In this document: piece by piece, positions 1-7,594 of the stretch
How positions within the stretch are numbered: the stretch's first letter is position 1
How the letters are laid out: each line of letters opens with the position of its first letter
Assembly: GCA_002396205.1 (NCBI GenBank)
Contig: DGXB01000090.1
Location: 1 to 22,854, forward strand
Length of the DNA: 22,854 bases
From: Bacteroidales bacterium UBA4243
GTDB lineage: Bacteria; Bacteroidota; Bacteroidia; Bacteroidales; F082
Reading direction: 5' to 3'
Notes under the pieces: model-generated
The model's input: the letters and a program-made list of their open reading frames with translations, nothing else
The model's database searches: none
Told to the model about the DNA's origin: nothing
Made by a program: the position numbers and the translations under genes

Positions 1-635
1 ATCTGGATCCCGCTTATATCAGCCTGTTCGAGGAGTACGGGATCAAGGTCTGTGAAGGATACGGCATGAGCGAATGCTCCCCTACCATCAGTTCCAACGG
101 ACAGACAGGCAACAGGCCCGGTTCCGTCGGCAAAGTCCTCGCCAATATGCAGGTCCGTTTTGTGGACGGCGAGATCCAGGTCAAAGGCTCCAACGTCATG
201 AAGGGCTATTACAAAATGCCCAAAGAGACCGAAGAAGCCTTCGTGGACGGCTGGCTCCGTACCGGCGACCTGGGATGCATGGATGAAGACGGCTACCTGT
301 ACATCACCGGCCGCCTGAAGAACCTCATCATCCTCAGCAACGGCGAAAACGTCAGCCCCGAAAGCATCGAGGAACCTTTCTATAAGGACCCGAAACTCCG
401 CGACTGCCTCGTCAAGGAAGAGGAAGTGGACGGACGCGGCGTGATTGCCATCGAGATCTATCCCCGCATCGACGACTTCGGCAACACTCCTTGGGAAGAA
501 GTGGAAGACTACTTCAACAAGCTCGTAGACAAGGTCAACGCCACGATGCCCACGACCCATCGCATCAGCAAAGTCACCGTGCGCCACGAAGACTTCAAAC
601 GCTCCGGCGCAATGAAAGTATTACGCAACCAATAA
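1..635 (+). CDS. Adenylate-forming acyl-CoA/acyl-ACP synthetase, C-terminal part (5' end outside window)
   Basis: The reading frame is open from base 3, so the gene begins upstream and about 210 C-terminal residues are visible. It belongs to the ANL (AMP-binding) superfamily, which activates a carboxylic acid with ATP and passes the acyl group to CoA or a carrier protein. Visible motifs are the A5 motif YGMSECSP, the A7 motif TGDLG followed by DEDGYLYITGR, the A8 hinge LKNLIILSNGENVSPESIE, and a C-terminal A10-type lysine in SGAMKVLRN. The first ACP gene follows 91 bp downstream on the same strand, then an N-acyltransferase-like gene, so the likely acceptor is that ACP and the substrate a fatty acid. 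The substrate pocket lies in the missing N-terminal part, so chain length and acceptor are inference. Family assignment is very secure. Confidence 0.93.
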   Translation, partial: LDPAYISLFEEYGIKVCEGYGMSECSPTISSNGQTGNRPGSVGKVLANMQVRFVDGEIQVKGSNVMKGYYKMPKETEEAFVDGWLRTGDLGCMDEDGYLYITGRLKNLIILSNGENVSPESIEEPFYKDPKLRDCLVKEEEVDGRGVIAIEIYPRIDDFGNTPWEEVEDYFNKLVDKVNATMPTTHRISKVTVRHEDFKRSGAMKVLRNQ

Positions 636-640
636 GATAA

Positions 641-712
641 GACGCGAGACACGAGACTTCGAGACGCGAGGCGGAAAATTGTCCCGTGTCCCGCAGTCTC
701 GCGTCCCGTGTC
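641..712. repeat. Imperfect inverted-repeat element between synthetase and ACP genes
   Basis: The 91-bp gap holds repeated GACGCGAGAC / GACACGAGAC-type words followed by their complements. GACGCGAGAC (641-650) pairs perfectly with GTCTCGCGTC (696-705), and GACACGAGAC (648-657) pairs with one mismatch to GTCCCGTGTC at 681-690 or 703-712. The transcript could fold into a long hairpin, or alternate between two. There is no T-tract, so it is not an obvious terminator. It resembles dispersed REP-like intergenic repeats and may affect read-through or mRNA stability inside the operon. Confidence 0.6.
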
Positions 713-726
713 AAAACAATAGACTT

Positions 727-969
727 ATGCAAAGAGAAACTATTTTTTCCGAGGTAAAGGAAATCATGGCCCAGATCAAGCCCTCGATGGACATGTCGGC
801 CATCAATGACGACTCGCAGCTCGTTCGCGACGTTGGCTTGGATTCGCTCACCATCCTTTTGCTCAGCTTAGCCATCGAGACCAAGTTCGGCTTCAAGTTT
901 GAAGGCACGCCCAAGTTCAACACCGTGGGCGAAGTGCTCGATTACATTGGTTCACACACAACCCGTTGA
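727..969 (+). CDS. Acyl carrier protein (first copy)
   Basis: An 80-aa acyl carrier protein. The phosphopantetheine attachment site is Ser40 in VGLDSLTILLL, a variant of the usual GADSL motif, followed by a hydrophobic helix and a short acidic C-terminal part. I chose the ATG at 727 because the longer reading frame from 679 runs through the repeat hairpin and adds residues not expected in an ACP. It lies between the acyl synthetase and an N-acyltransferase-like gene, whose ATG begins 2 bp after this stop. The simplest role is a dedicated acyl donor carrier, loaded by the upstream synthetase and used by the downstream acyltransferase. It differs clearly from the second ACP at 2605-2832, so the two are probably not interchangeable. 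Confidence 0.88.
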   Translation: MQRETIFSEVKEIMAQIKPSMDMSAINDDSQLVRDVGLDSLTILLLSLAIETKFGFKFEGTPKFNTVGEVLDYIGSHTTR

Positions 970-971
970 TC

Positions 972-2087
972 ATGGACATACATATCGTGAAAGTGGAAAG
1001 TCACAGGCAGCTGAAGGCGTTTGTGACTTTCCCCTTGCGGCTTTACAAGGACTGCGAGAATTGGGTACCCGCCCTCGAAGGCGACGAATACGACACCTTT
1101 AATCCAAAAAAGAACGGCGCTTACGACTTCTGCGAGGCAGATAGCTTCTTGGCCTATCGTGGCAACGAAATCGTGGGGCGCGTGGCCGCCATCATCAACC
1201 ATAAGGCCGACGACACCAAAGGCATCGTGCGTTTCGGCTGGCTCGATTTCATCAAAGACGATGACGTGCTTCGCGCCTTAATGGATACCGTTGTGGCATG
1301 GGGCAAGCAGCATGGCCGCACCGAGGTGCATGGTCCCTGGGGCTTCACCGACATGGACAAGGAAGGCCTGCTTGTGGAAGGCTATGAACATCTCAGCCCT
1401 TTCACTTGTCTCTATAACTTCCCGTACTATGGCGAGATGCTGGAGAAATTCGGCTTCAGCAAAGATGTCGACTGGACGCAACGCACTCTCGAAGTGAGCA
1501 AGGAGCTTCCGCAGATGTTCCAGTTCACCCACCTCATCGAGGAGCGTTTCAAGGTGCATGTCGTGCAGCCCAAGAGCATGAAGGAAATGAGCCACCGCTA
1601 TGGCATGGAGATTTTCCACATGTACAACGAGGCTTTCGCCCCATTGCATGGATTCTCGCCCCTGACCGACAAGCAGATTGAGGCCTACTTGAAGACCTAT
1701 GTGCCCATTTTGGACAAGGACTTTGTGGCCGTGGCCGTTAACGACGAGGACAAGCCTGTTGGATTCCTTTTCTGCGTGCCCTCGCTGTCGAAGGCCGTGA
1801 AGAAGAGCAACGGACGTTTGTTCCCCTTTGGCTTCATCAACATTCTGAAAGCCCTGAAGAAAAACGACACATTGGAGGCCTTGATAATGGGTGTGATGCC
1901 TGACTATCAGCAATGTGGCATTCCTGTGTTGCTGTTCAAGTACTTGCACGAGAACTGCATCAAGCGTGGCATCGACACCATTATCATGAACCCGCAGCTT
2001 GAAGAGAACTACAAGGTGCAGTCGCTCTTTGGCGAATACAAGACGGTGCCTTTCATGCGCCGCAGGGCCTACAAAAAAAGCATTTAG
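972..2087 (+). CDS. GNAT-fold N-acyltransferase-like protein, first paralogue (possible ceramide-synthase-like)
   Basis: A 371-aa protein with no signal peptide or clear membrane segment. It shares with the gene at 3901-5016 the pattern FPLxLYK near the N-terminus, a block of the form GPxGxxDxxxEGLLxEG, then YNxPYY, KDVDWT, GRLxPxxxIxxLKALKK and a C-terminal LEENYxxQ. These are GNAT-type acyl-CoA N-acyltransferase-like proteins of unusually large size. From memory, the closest characterised relatives of such ~370-aa proteins are the bacterial ceramide synthases (bCerS of Caulobacter), whose operon also holds an acyl synthetase and an ACP. That link is recollection plus context, not a search. 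The ATG at 972 is preferred over an in-frame TTG at 966 because it leaves a 2-bp gap after the ACP. Its stop codon overlaps the stop of the convergent LolA-like gene. Confidence 0.7.
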   Translation: MDIHIVKVESHRQLKAFVTFPLRLYKDCENWVPALEGDEYDTFNPKKNGAYDFCEADSFLAYRGNEIVGRVAAIINHKADDTKGIVRFGWLDFIKDDDVLRALMDTVVAWGKQHGRTEVHGPWGFTDMDKEGLLVEGYEHLSPFTCLYNFPYYGEMLEKFGFSKDVDWTQRTLEVSKELPQMFQFTHLIEERFKVHVVQPKSMKEMSHRYGMEIFHMYNEAFAPLHGFSPLTDKQIEAYLKTYVPILDKDFVAVAVNDEDKPVGFLFCVPSLSKAVKKSNGRLFPFGFINILKALKKNDTLEALIMGVMPDYQQCGIPVLLFKYLHENCIKRGIDTIIMNPQLEENYKVQSLFGEYKTVPFMRRRAYKKSI

Positions 2088-2608
2088 TTGATTTCGTAGG
2101 TGTTGATGATGCCGATGGCTTCCTCAAGCACCATCTTGACCATGGCATTGTCGGAGGTGCGATAGGTCAGAACCACTGATTTGTAGCCACCCTTCGGCAC
2201 CTTGCCTTTGGCGGTGATGGTGATGGTTTTCAGTCCGTCCTCTTCGGTAATGCTAAGATCGGCATTGTTGTCGGCAGCAGCTTGTTCCCAATTGCCCGAA
2301 AGGCAGTTGAGCAAAGTGGCGCGCTGCAGTTGGATCATTTTCACCTTTTCGGCATCAAGTTCTGCCTTTTTACCGTCCATCTTGATTTTCACCATGTTAC
2401 CGTCGATGCTGAAATAATCGCCTTCGGGTGTGGTGTAGGTCATGTTGAGCTGGTCGTTGCCATCGAAAAAGATGTGTCCGGCCTTGTTGGTGGTTTTTCC
2501 CGATATTTTCATCACTTTGGTTTGGGTGAAATCGGTGTCGTAGGTGGTTTGTGCAAAAGCCGTAACAGAAAACAGCATTGCAATGAGAATCAGCGTAATA
2601 TGTTTCAT
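2084..2608 (-). CDS. LolA-like periplasmic lipoprotein/lipid carrier
   Basis: A 174-aa exported protein, last gene of the seven-gene minus-strand operon. Residues 1-19 form a signal peptide (MKHITLILIAMLFSVTAFA, cut before Gln20). The mature part has the beta-rich LolA/LolB pattern: an early DFTQTKVMKISGKTTNKAGHI segment, a region with MTYTTPEGDYFSIDG, and alternating strands to the end. LolA-type proteins carry acylated molecules across the periplasm; dedicated LolA-like proteins also occur in aryl-polyene and related clusters together with an MMPL exporter and ACPs, as here. Its start ATG overlaps the stop of the second ACP gene (ATGA), which suggests translational coupling. The family call rests on pattern and context. 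It is unlikely to be the housekeeping LolA, given these neighbours. Confidence 0.78.
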   Translation of the reverse strand: MKHITLILIAMLFSVTAFAQTTYDTDFTQTKVMKISGKTTNKAGHIFFDGNDQLNMTYTTPEGDYFSIDGNMVKIKMDGKKAELDAEKVKMIQLQRATLLNCLSGNWEQAAADNNADLSITEEDGLKTITITAKGKVPKGGYKSVVLTYRTSDNAMVKMVLEEAIGIINTYEIN

Positions 2609-2832
2609 TTCGGTAGATTATCTAAAAAGGTGACTACATCGTTGACGGTTTCGAATTTGGCCAGTTCCTGGTCGGGGATGGTGATGCCATAGTCGTCTTC
2701 GAGACGCATGAGCAGTTGGAGGATGTCGACGGAATCGGCACCGAGGTCACGCTTGATTTGTGCGTCGAGGGTGACCCGCTCAGGGGCGATGCGCAGCTGA
2801 CGCGCAAGGATGGTTTTTACTTCTTCGTACAT
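2605..2832 (-). CDS. Acyl carrier protein (second copy)
   Basis: A 75-aa acyl carrier protein with the attachment Ser34 in LGADSVDILQL, an acidic helix after it (RLEDDYGITIPDQEL) and a regular C-terminal helix (VNDVVTFLDNL). It looks closer to a canonical fatty-acid ACP than the first copy, but is still a specialised, cluster-borne one. It lies 52 bp downstream of PlsX, which transfers acyl groups from acyl-phosphate to ACP, so it is the natural acceptor in this operon. The 52-bp AT-rich gap (2833-2884) shows no clear promoter or hairpin. The stop overlaps the start of the LolA-like gene. Confidence 0.92.
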   Translation of the reverse strand: MYEEVKTILARQLRIAPERVTLDAQIKRDLGADSVDILQLLMRLEDDYGITIPDQELAKFETVNDVVTFLDNLPK

Positions 2833-2884
2833 ATTTTCGATTTAAAGATTTAAGATTTCAAATTTCAAATTCAAACTTCCTACC

Positions 2885-3904
2885 TCAATACTCATAGTGT
2901 TCATACTTCATAATAATCTCCTCCATCTTCGCTGACAAAGAACTGGTTTCCATCTTGTAGGCTTGCTCGATGCATTTTTCCACTGCTGTGGCTTTGCTTG
3001 AGCCGTGGCCTTTGACGACGGTCTTCGAGGTGCCGAGCAACACGCTGCCTCCGTAGTTTTGGTAGTTCATGAATTCCTTTTCCTCCATGAACATCCGCTT
3101 CATCAGCAGCGCACCTAACTTGTAGATGGGCCTTGAATAGATGTCCTTCTTCAGCTTCTTCAACAGTTCCAAGGCCGTTCCTTCGGTCGTCTTCACGAGC
3201 ACATTGCCCGAAAATCCGTCACAAACCACCACGTCGTAGTTGCCCGAAAGCAGGTCGCGGCTCTCCATGTTGCCCACAAAATGGATTTCCGGAGTCTCAC
3301 TTAGCAAAAAGTGTGCCTTTTGTCGGATTTCGTCGCCTTTTTCTGCTTCTTTTCCCACATTGAGCAACGCAACTCTCGGTTTTTCAATGCCATAGACTTT
3401 TTCCATATAGAGGCTCGACATGATGGCGAATTGCCTCAGATGCTCGGGTGTGACCTCCACGTTGGCCCCGCTGTCGCAGATGCCGACGATGCCGCCGTCC
3501 ATGGTGGGCAGGATCGGGCAGAAAGCGGGTCGGATGACGCCCTTCACGCGCCCGATGCGGGTGAGGGCTGCCGCCACGAGCGCTCCCGTTGAGCCTGTGC
3601 TGACCATCGCGTTGATGTCGTCGCGGTCGCGCAAGAGCCTTATGGCCTTGATCATCGAGCTTTCCTTTTTCAGGCGGATGACATCGATGGGGCGTTCGTC
3701 GCAGCCGATGACCTCCGGCGCGTGGACGATTTCGAGGCGGGAGGTATCGTAACTCTTGGTTTTCAGGTAGTTCTGTAGCGTGGCTTCGTCGCCTGTTAGG
3801 ATGAAATGCAGGTCGGGCATGTTGGTCATGGCCGCCAATGCGCCCTCCACGTTGGCCTCGGGGCTGTGGTCGCCGCCGAAACAATCGATTATTATTTTGA
3901 TCAT
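2885..3904 (-). CDS. plsX: PlsX, acyl-phosphate:ACP acyltransferase
   Basis: A 339-aa protein of the PlsX family, which interconverts acyl-ACP and acyl-phosphate at the membrane surface. It has the N-terminal IIIDCFGGDHSP motif (usually DAMGGDxxP), then ERPIDVIRLKKESSM, STGSTGALVAAAL, CDSGANVEVTPEHLRQFA, ALLNVGKEAEKGDE, DVVVCDGFSGNVLVKTTEG and a C-terminal GHGSSKATAVEKC block. I chose the ATG at 3904, which overlaps the TGA of the preceding gene (ATGA), rather than an upstream ATG at 3925 inside that gene. Bacterial plsX usually sits in rpmF-plsX-fabH. Here it is in an operon with a fatty acid kinase and its binding protein, whose product is acyl-phosphate, so PlsX would turn activated free fatty acids into acyl-ACP. 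It may be a second, dedicated copy; the rest of the genome is needed to tell. Confidence 0.95.
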   Translation of the reverse strand: MIKIIIDCFGGDHSPEANVEGALAAMTNMPDLHFILTGDEATLQNYLKTKSYDTSRLEIVHAPEVIGCDERPIDVIRLKKESSMIKAIRLLRDRDDINAMVSTGSTGALVAAALTRIGRVKGVIRPAFCPILPTMDGGIVGICDSGANVEVTPEHLRQFAIMSSLYMEKVYGIEKPRVALLNVGKEAEKGDEIRQKAHFLLSETPEIHFVGNMESRDLLSGNYDVVVCDGFSGNVLVKTTEGTALELLKKLKKDIYSRPIYKLGALLMKRMFMEEKEFMNYQNYGGSVLLGTSKTVVKGHGSSKATAVEKCIEQAYKMETSSLSAKMEEIIMKYEHYEY

Positions 3905-5016
3905 GTCAAAGTTTTTATATAGCAACGACGGCGTTTAATCTTCTGTTCGTCAAAGCGTTTCCATTGGTTCTGGATGGCGTAGTTCTCTTCCAGGTTGGCG
4001 TTGGTCTCGGCATACTCGACGTTTTTGAGCATCTTCATCATCTCGGCGGAAATGATGACACTCACGCCACGGTTAAGCCACTCAGGATCCACACCAATGA
4101 GGCACAGGTCGATGACTTTGGGCTTTTTCAGGGCCTTGAGCAACCTTATTAATGTAATAGGTGTCAGTCGTCCGCCCGAAGGCCTCACCGCGTCGGCGAT
4201 GGCGGGGAATGCCAGCCCGAAGCAGATCATCTTGTCGTTCTCGTCGAGGATGACAGCCACGTTTTTTACGTCGATGACCAAACGGAAGTTGTCGATCATC
4301 ATCTTTTTCATGCCTTCGGTGAAGGGCACGGTGCCGTAAAGCAGTTCGTACGACTTGTCAAGCAGTTCGAAGATGCCGTCGGCGTATTTTTTGAGGAACT
4401 CATTGGTGTTGCGTGCCGTGCCGAGATGCAGGTTGTAGCGTTTCATCACGAAAGCGGCCAGCTTGTCGACCTCGCCGTCATAGTCTTTAGGCACACGCAG
4501 GCGGCTCCCCGTCCAATCCACGTCTTTTTGGTAGCCATAGTTCTCCACAAAACGCTGATAATAAGGGTAGTTGTAGGTTTCCTCGAAGGTGGCGGGATAG
4601 TCGAAGCCCTCAATGAGCAGCCCCTCGCGCTCAAGGTCGGAGTAACCCAAAGGCCCGATGACTTCGTCCATGCCTTGCCGCTGCGCCCAATCTTCAACGG
4701 CTTGAAGGAGCTTATGCGCAACTTCCTCATCTTCAATGACATCGAAATGCCCGAAACGCACCTGCTTCTTTCCGGTTTTCTCGTTGGCGGCACGTTGCAG
4801 GATGCCAGTGATGCGACCCGCCATCTTGCCGTCTTTGTAGGCGTTGTAATTGACGGTGTCGCACATGTCGTTGTAAACGAAGTCCTTACGGAAGATCTTC
4901 TTCTCGTCCATGTACAGGGGCGGGGTGTAGTAGGGGTTGCCCTTGTAGAGCTGCAGCGGGAAGTCGATGAACTCCTTTTGCTGTTTTTTCGTTATGGCTT
5001 CTATGATGGTGATCAT
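3901..5016 (-). CDS. GNAT-fold N-acyltransferase-like protein, second paralogue (possible ceramide-synthase-like)
   Basis: A 371-aa soluble protein, clear paralogue of the plus-strand gene at 972-2087, sharing FPLQLYK, VRFGHFDVIED, GPLGYSDLEREGLLIEG, YNYPYYQ, QKDVDWT, GRLTPITLIRLLKALKKP, LIGVDPEWLNRG and NANLEENYAIQ. The shared C-terminal blocks resemble the acyl-donor-binding half of GNAT enzymes. The two copies have diverged strongly, so they probably use different acceptors or donors rather than being a recent duplication. It is followed with ATGA overlap by plsX and preceded, after 77 bp, by the DegV/FakB-like gene. An acyl-ACP-dependent N-acyltransferase role fits, but the acceptor (long-chain amine, amino acid or other) cannot be read from sequence. 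Confidence 0.7.
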   Translation of the reverse strand: MITIIEAITKKQQKEFIDFPLQLYKGNPYYTPPLYMDEKKIFRKDFVYNDMCDTVNYNAYKDGKMAGRITGILQRAANEKTGKKQVRFGHFDVIEDEEVAHKLLQAVEDWAQRQGMDEVIGPLGYSDLEREGLLIEGFDYPATFEETYNYPYYQRFVENYGYQKDVDWTGSRLRVPKDYDGEVDKLAAFVMKRYNLHLGTARNTNEFLKKYADGIFELLDKSYELLYGTVPFTEGMKKMMIDNFRLVIDVKNVAVILDENDKMICFGLAFPAIADAVRPSGGRLTPITLIRLLKALKKPKVIDLCLIGVDPEWLNRGVSVIISAEMMKMLKNVEYAETNANLEENYAIQNQWKRFDEQKIKRRRCYIKTLT

Positions 5017-5062
5017 GGTGTTGTTATGCAGGGACTCACGTCGCCTGTTTATTGATATGTCG

Positions 5063-5075
5063 GCCCCTACGGGGC
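5063..5075. repeat. Short GCCCC/GGGGC hairpin between operon genes
   Basis: The 77-bp gap between the DegV-like gene and the second acyltransferase gene holds a perfect 5-bp stem, GCCCC (5063-5067) and GGGGC (5071-5075), with a 3-nt loop, inside a longer GTCGGCCCCTACGGGGCTG word. No T-tract follows on either strand, so it is not a convincing terminator. It looks like one more dispersed small repeat of the kinds seen elsewhere in this window, and could tune expression of the downstream genes. Confidence 0.45.
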
Positions 5076-5093
5076 TGTGTTCTTGTCGCTGAA

Positions 5094-5963
5094 TTACCTA
5101 TGTTTAGCATGGAAGCAGATGCCCAAGCCGTTGGGACCGCAGTGGCTGCCGATGGTCGGGTTGACGACGGTGGTGATGACGTTCAGGTCTTGGCCGAATT
5201 TCTCTTTCAGTTGTCTCTCAGCTTCGGCGGCGATGTCGGGACAGTCGCTGTGGCCGATGGTCACGCGGTGGGCTTTCACGTCCTCGCCGAGGTCTTCCAC
5301 ATATTGCACCAACCGGGCGATGGCCTTGGCGCGGCCTGTTTCCTTGCCGATGCTCACCATCTTGCCCTCGTCGTTGAGGTAGATGATGGGCCGGATGCCG
5401 ATGAAGCCGCCCATGGTGGCTGCCAGGCCGCTCACGCGACCGCTGCGACGGAAGAACTTCAGGTCGTCGGCGAAGAAATACATCGGGAACTTCGGCACTT
5501 CCACCTTGGCCCATTCCACGATTTCCTCAGGGGTCTTGCCAACCTTCAGCAGGTCGACAACTTCGAGGACGATGTTGTAGCACAACGCACTGATTCCCAG
5601 CGTGTCCACTTCATAGAACTTGCGCTCAGGATACTTCTCTTTCAGTTTGTCCAACGCCTGATGCATGATGGTGAAGGTGTTCGACGTGCCCGACGAGAAA
5701 TGCACATAAAGGATGTCGTTTCCAGCGGCAAATTCCGGCTCAAAGTATTGGGTATAAACCTCTTCGCTCATCGCGCTGGTGGTCGGCATGGTGCCGGCGC
5801 GGAGCATGTCGTAGAACTTGTGGGAATCGAATTCCTCGAAGTCCACATAAGGGTGAATCACTTGATTGTCAATGGTGTACGGCATGCTAATCAGTTTGAT
5901 GCCATACGCGGCGCACTCTTTGGGAGTGATGTCGCAATCGGTGTCGCTAAAAAAGGTCAGCAT
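5094..5963 (-). CDS. DegV family fatty-acid-binding protein (FakB-like)
   Basis: A 289-aa DegV-family protein. In Firmicutes the DegV protein FakB holds a fatty acid while FakA phosphorylates its carboxylate. Family marks are the N-terminal SDTDCDITPKE, PTTSAMSEE (60-68), the ligand-site loop HFSSGTSNTF (88-97), FFADDLKFFRRSGRVSG (162-178) and the C-terminal IGSHCGPNGLGICF. Its start codon lies inside the last codons of the DAK2/FakA gene (7-bp overlap), so the two are translationally coupled, as expected of partners in one kinase. Some motif residues differ from the Firmicute consensus (for example SDTDCD instead of TDSxxD), so ligand preference may differ. The family is certain; the FakB function is inferred from the adjacent FakA-like kinase and PlsX. 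Confidence 0.9.
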   Translation of the reverse strand: MLTFFSDTDCDITPKECAAYGIKLISMPYTIDNQVIHPYVDFEEFDSHKFYDMLRAGTMPTTSAMSEEVYTQYFEPEFAAGNDILYVHFSSGTSNTFTIMHQALDKLKEKYPERKFYEVDTLGISALCYNIVLEVVDLLKVGKTPEEIVEWAKVEVPKFPMYFFADDLKFFRRSGRVSGLAATMGGFIGIRPIIYLNDEGKMVSIGKETGRAKAIARLVQYVEDLGEDVKAHRVTIGHSDCPDIAAEAERQLKEKFGQDLNVITTVVNPTIGSHCGPNGLGICFHAKHR

Positions 5964-7594
5964 AATACAAAGATATAGTCATAAACCGGCTGTTGGCCGT
6001 TGTTCAACATAATTTCAAGGTTTTTGTATCGGGTTTGCAGGTCGGCGACGAGTCTTTCGGCCTCGTTTTGAGGCACTTGCTCGCCGAAGAAGACCAACAT
6101 CACGTCGCGCGAGGCGGCACCAAGGCGCTCCACCAAGGCTTTGGCGGCGGCTTCGCGGTCGGGGCTGTCGCTGAGGAGTTGCTTGCCGCTGTAGCCCACA
6201 TAGTCGCCCGTATGCACACTCACTTGGTCGCCCTCGGCCTCGCGGATGGCGGTGCTAATCATGCCTGTCACCACGCTCTGCATGATCTCCGTGACGCTCG
6301 CGATGACTTCGTCCTCGTCGGGATTGTCGCGGTCGATGTAGCCGATGCCGTAGTAACCCTCGCCGATGGTCGTCGACGGAAGCACGTGAATATCAGCGTT
6401 TTTATAGAGTTCGGCGGCTTGGTCGGCGGCCATTTTGATGTTCTTGTTGTTGGGGAAGACGAGGATGTGTTGCGCGTTGATACGGGCAAAGGCGTCCAAG
6501 AAGTCCTGCGTCGCGGGGTTCATCGTCTGTCCGCCGGCAATCACCTCGTCGGCCCCGATTTCGCGGAAGGCGTTGATGAGGCCTTCGCCCGAGGCCACCG
6601 TCACCACGCCGTATTTCTTCGGCGGCGTCTTGAACGAGGCGTTGTCTTGGTTGGTCGATTGGTGGTGTTGCAGCGCCATGTTCTCGATCTTAAGAGTCAG
6701 GAACTCGCCATATTTTTGCATCTCGTTGAGGATCACGCCAGGAGTGAAGGTATGCACATGCACCTTTATGATCGTGCCTTCGCGGAAGGCCACCACCGAC
6801 TCGCCGACGCGGTTCAGATAGTCGAAAATCACGTTTTCGTCAAAGGTTTCGAGGTCGACTTTGGAGCGCATCAGGCGGAGCAGAAACTCGGTGCAATAGC
6901 CAAACTCAAGGGTGCTGTCCTCGGTGAATTTATCGAGTTCCACGGTGGGTGTTGCGGCTGCCGTCGGGGCGATTTCCTCGTCTGAGATCAGGCCGTTCAA
7001 GCCATCATTCATGCCACGGAAAATGCTCACCAGACCCGCGCCGCCGCTATCGACCACGCCAGCATCTTTTAACACTTGTAACAGCTCGGGCGTGTGGTCA
7101 AGGGAAACTTGCATGGCTTCCAACAAGGTCTCGAAATACTGGTTCAAGTCGGAGTTTGCATCGGCACCTGCCACGCCTTCGCGCAACACGGTGATAATGG
7201 TGCCTTCAACAGGAACGGGAACAGACTTATAAGCCTCATCCACAGCCGCTTGCATGGCTTTTGCTAAGGCTTTTGCATCGGCTTTATCAACGTCTTGCAG
7301 ACCTTTGGCCAAGCCTGCGAAGATACGCGAAAGGATGACGCCGGAATTGCCGCGAGCGCCAAGCAACATGCCCGAAGAGGCGGCTGAAGCTGCTTCGGAC
7401 AGTGTTCCCATATTGTCTTTCAAGGCATTGCAGCCCGCCTTGAGGGTCATCAGCATGTTATCGCCTGTGTCGCCGTCGGGGATGGGGAAGACATTCAGGT
7501 CGTTTACGACTTTCTTGTCGCGCCCCAGTTGCACCGCGCCTTGGCGGAGCATGGTGGCAAACATCAGGCTGTCAATTTCATTAGTTCTTTGCAT
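5957..7594 (-). CDS. FakA-like fatty acid kinase (DAK2/DhaL domain protein)
   Basis: A 545-aa protein with the FakA layout: N-terminal DhaL/DAK2 kinase domain (about 1-205), a middle domain (about 225-320) and a C-terminal DAK-like domain (about 335-545). The metal/ATP motif NVFPIPDGDTGDNM supplies Asp40, Asp42 and Asp45, followed by GARGNSGVILS (79-89) and DSGGAGLV (182-189). The middle domain keeps Cys234 and the HVH pair His279/His281, matching the zinc-binding Cys-His-His set described for staphylococcal FakA. It would phosphorylate a FakB-bound fatty acid to acyl-phosphate. The gene overlaps the MMPL gene by 14 bp upstream and the DegV gene by 7 bp downstream. The start at 7594 is kept because the family consensus begins just before the NVFPIPDGD block with a matching helix. 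Linkage to PlsX and an N-acyltransferase is unusual. Confidence 0.93.
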   Translation of the reverse strand: MQRTNEIDSLMFATMLRQGAVQLGRDKKVVNDLNVFPIPDGDTGDNMLMTLKAGCNALKDNMGTLSEAASAASSGMLLGARGNSGVILSRIFAGLAKGLQDVDKADAKALAKAMQAAVDEAYKSVPVPVEGTIITVLREGVAGADANSDLNQYFETLLEAMQVSLDHTPELLQVLKDAGVVDSGGAGLVSIFRGMNDGLNGLISDEEIAPTAAATPTVELDKFTEDSTLEFGYCTEFLLRLMRSKVDLETFDENVIFDYLNRVGESVVAFREGTIIKVHVHTFTPGVILNEMQKYGEFLTLKIENMALQHHQSTNQDNASFKTPPKKYGVVTVASGEGLINAFREIGADEVIAGGQTMNPATQDFLDAFARINAQHILVFPNNKNIKMAADQAAELYKNADIHVLPSTTIGEGYYGIGYIDRDNPDEDEVIASVTEIMQSVVTGMISTAIREAEGDQVSVHTGDYVGYSGKQLLSDSPDREAAAKALVERLGAASRDVMLVFFGEQVPQNEAERLVADLQTRYKNLEIMLNNGQQPVYDYIFVLC

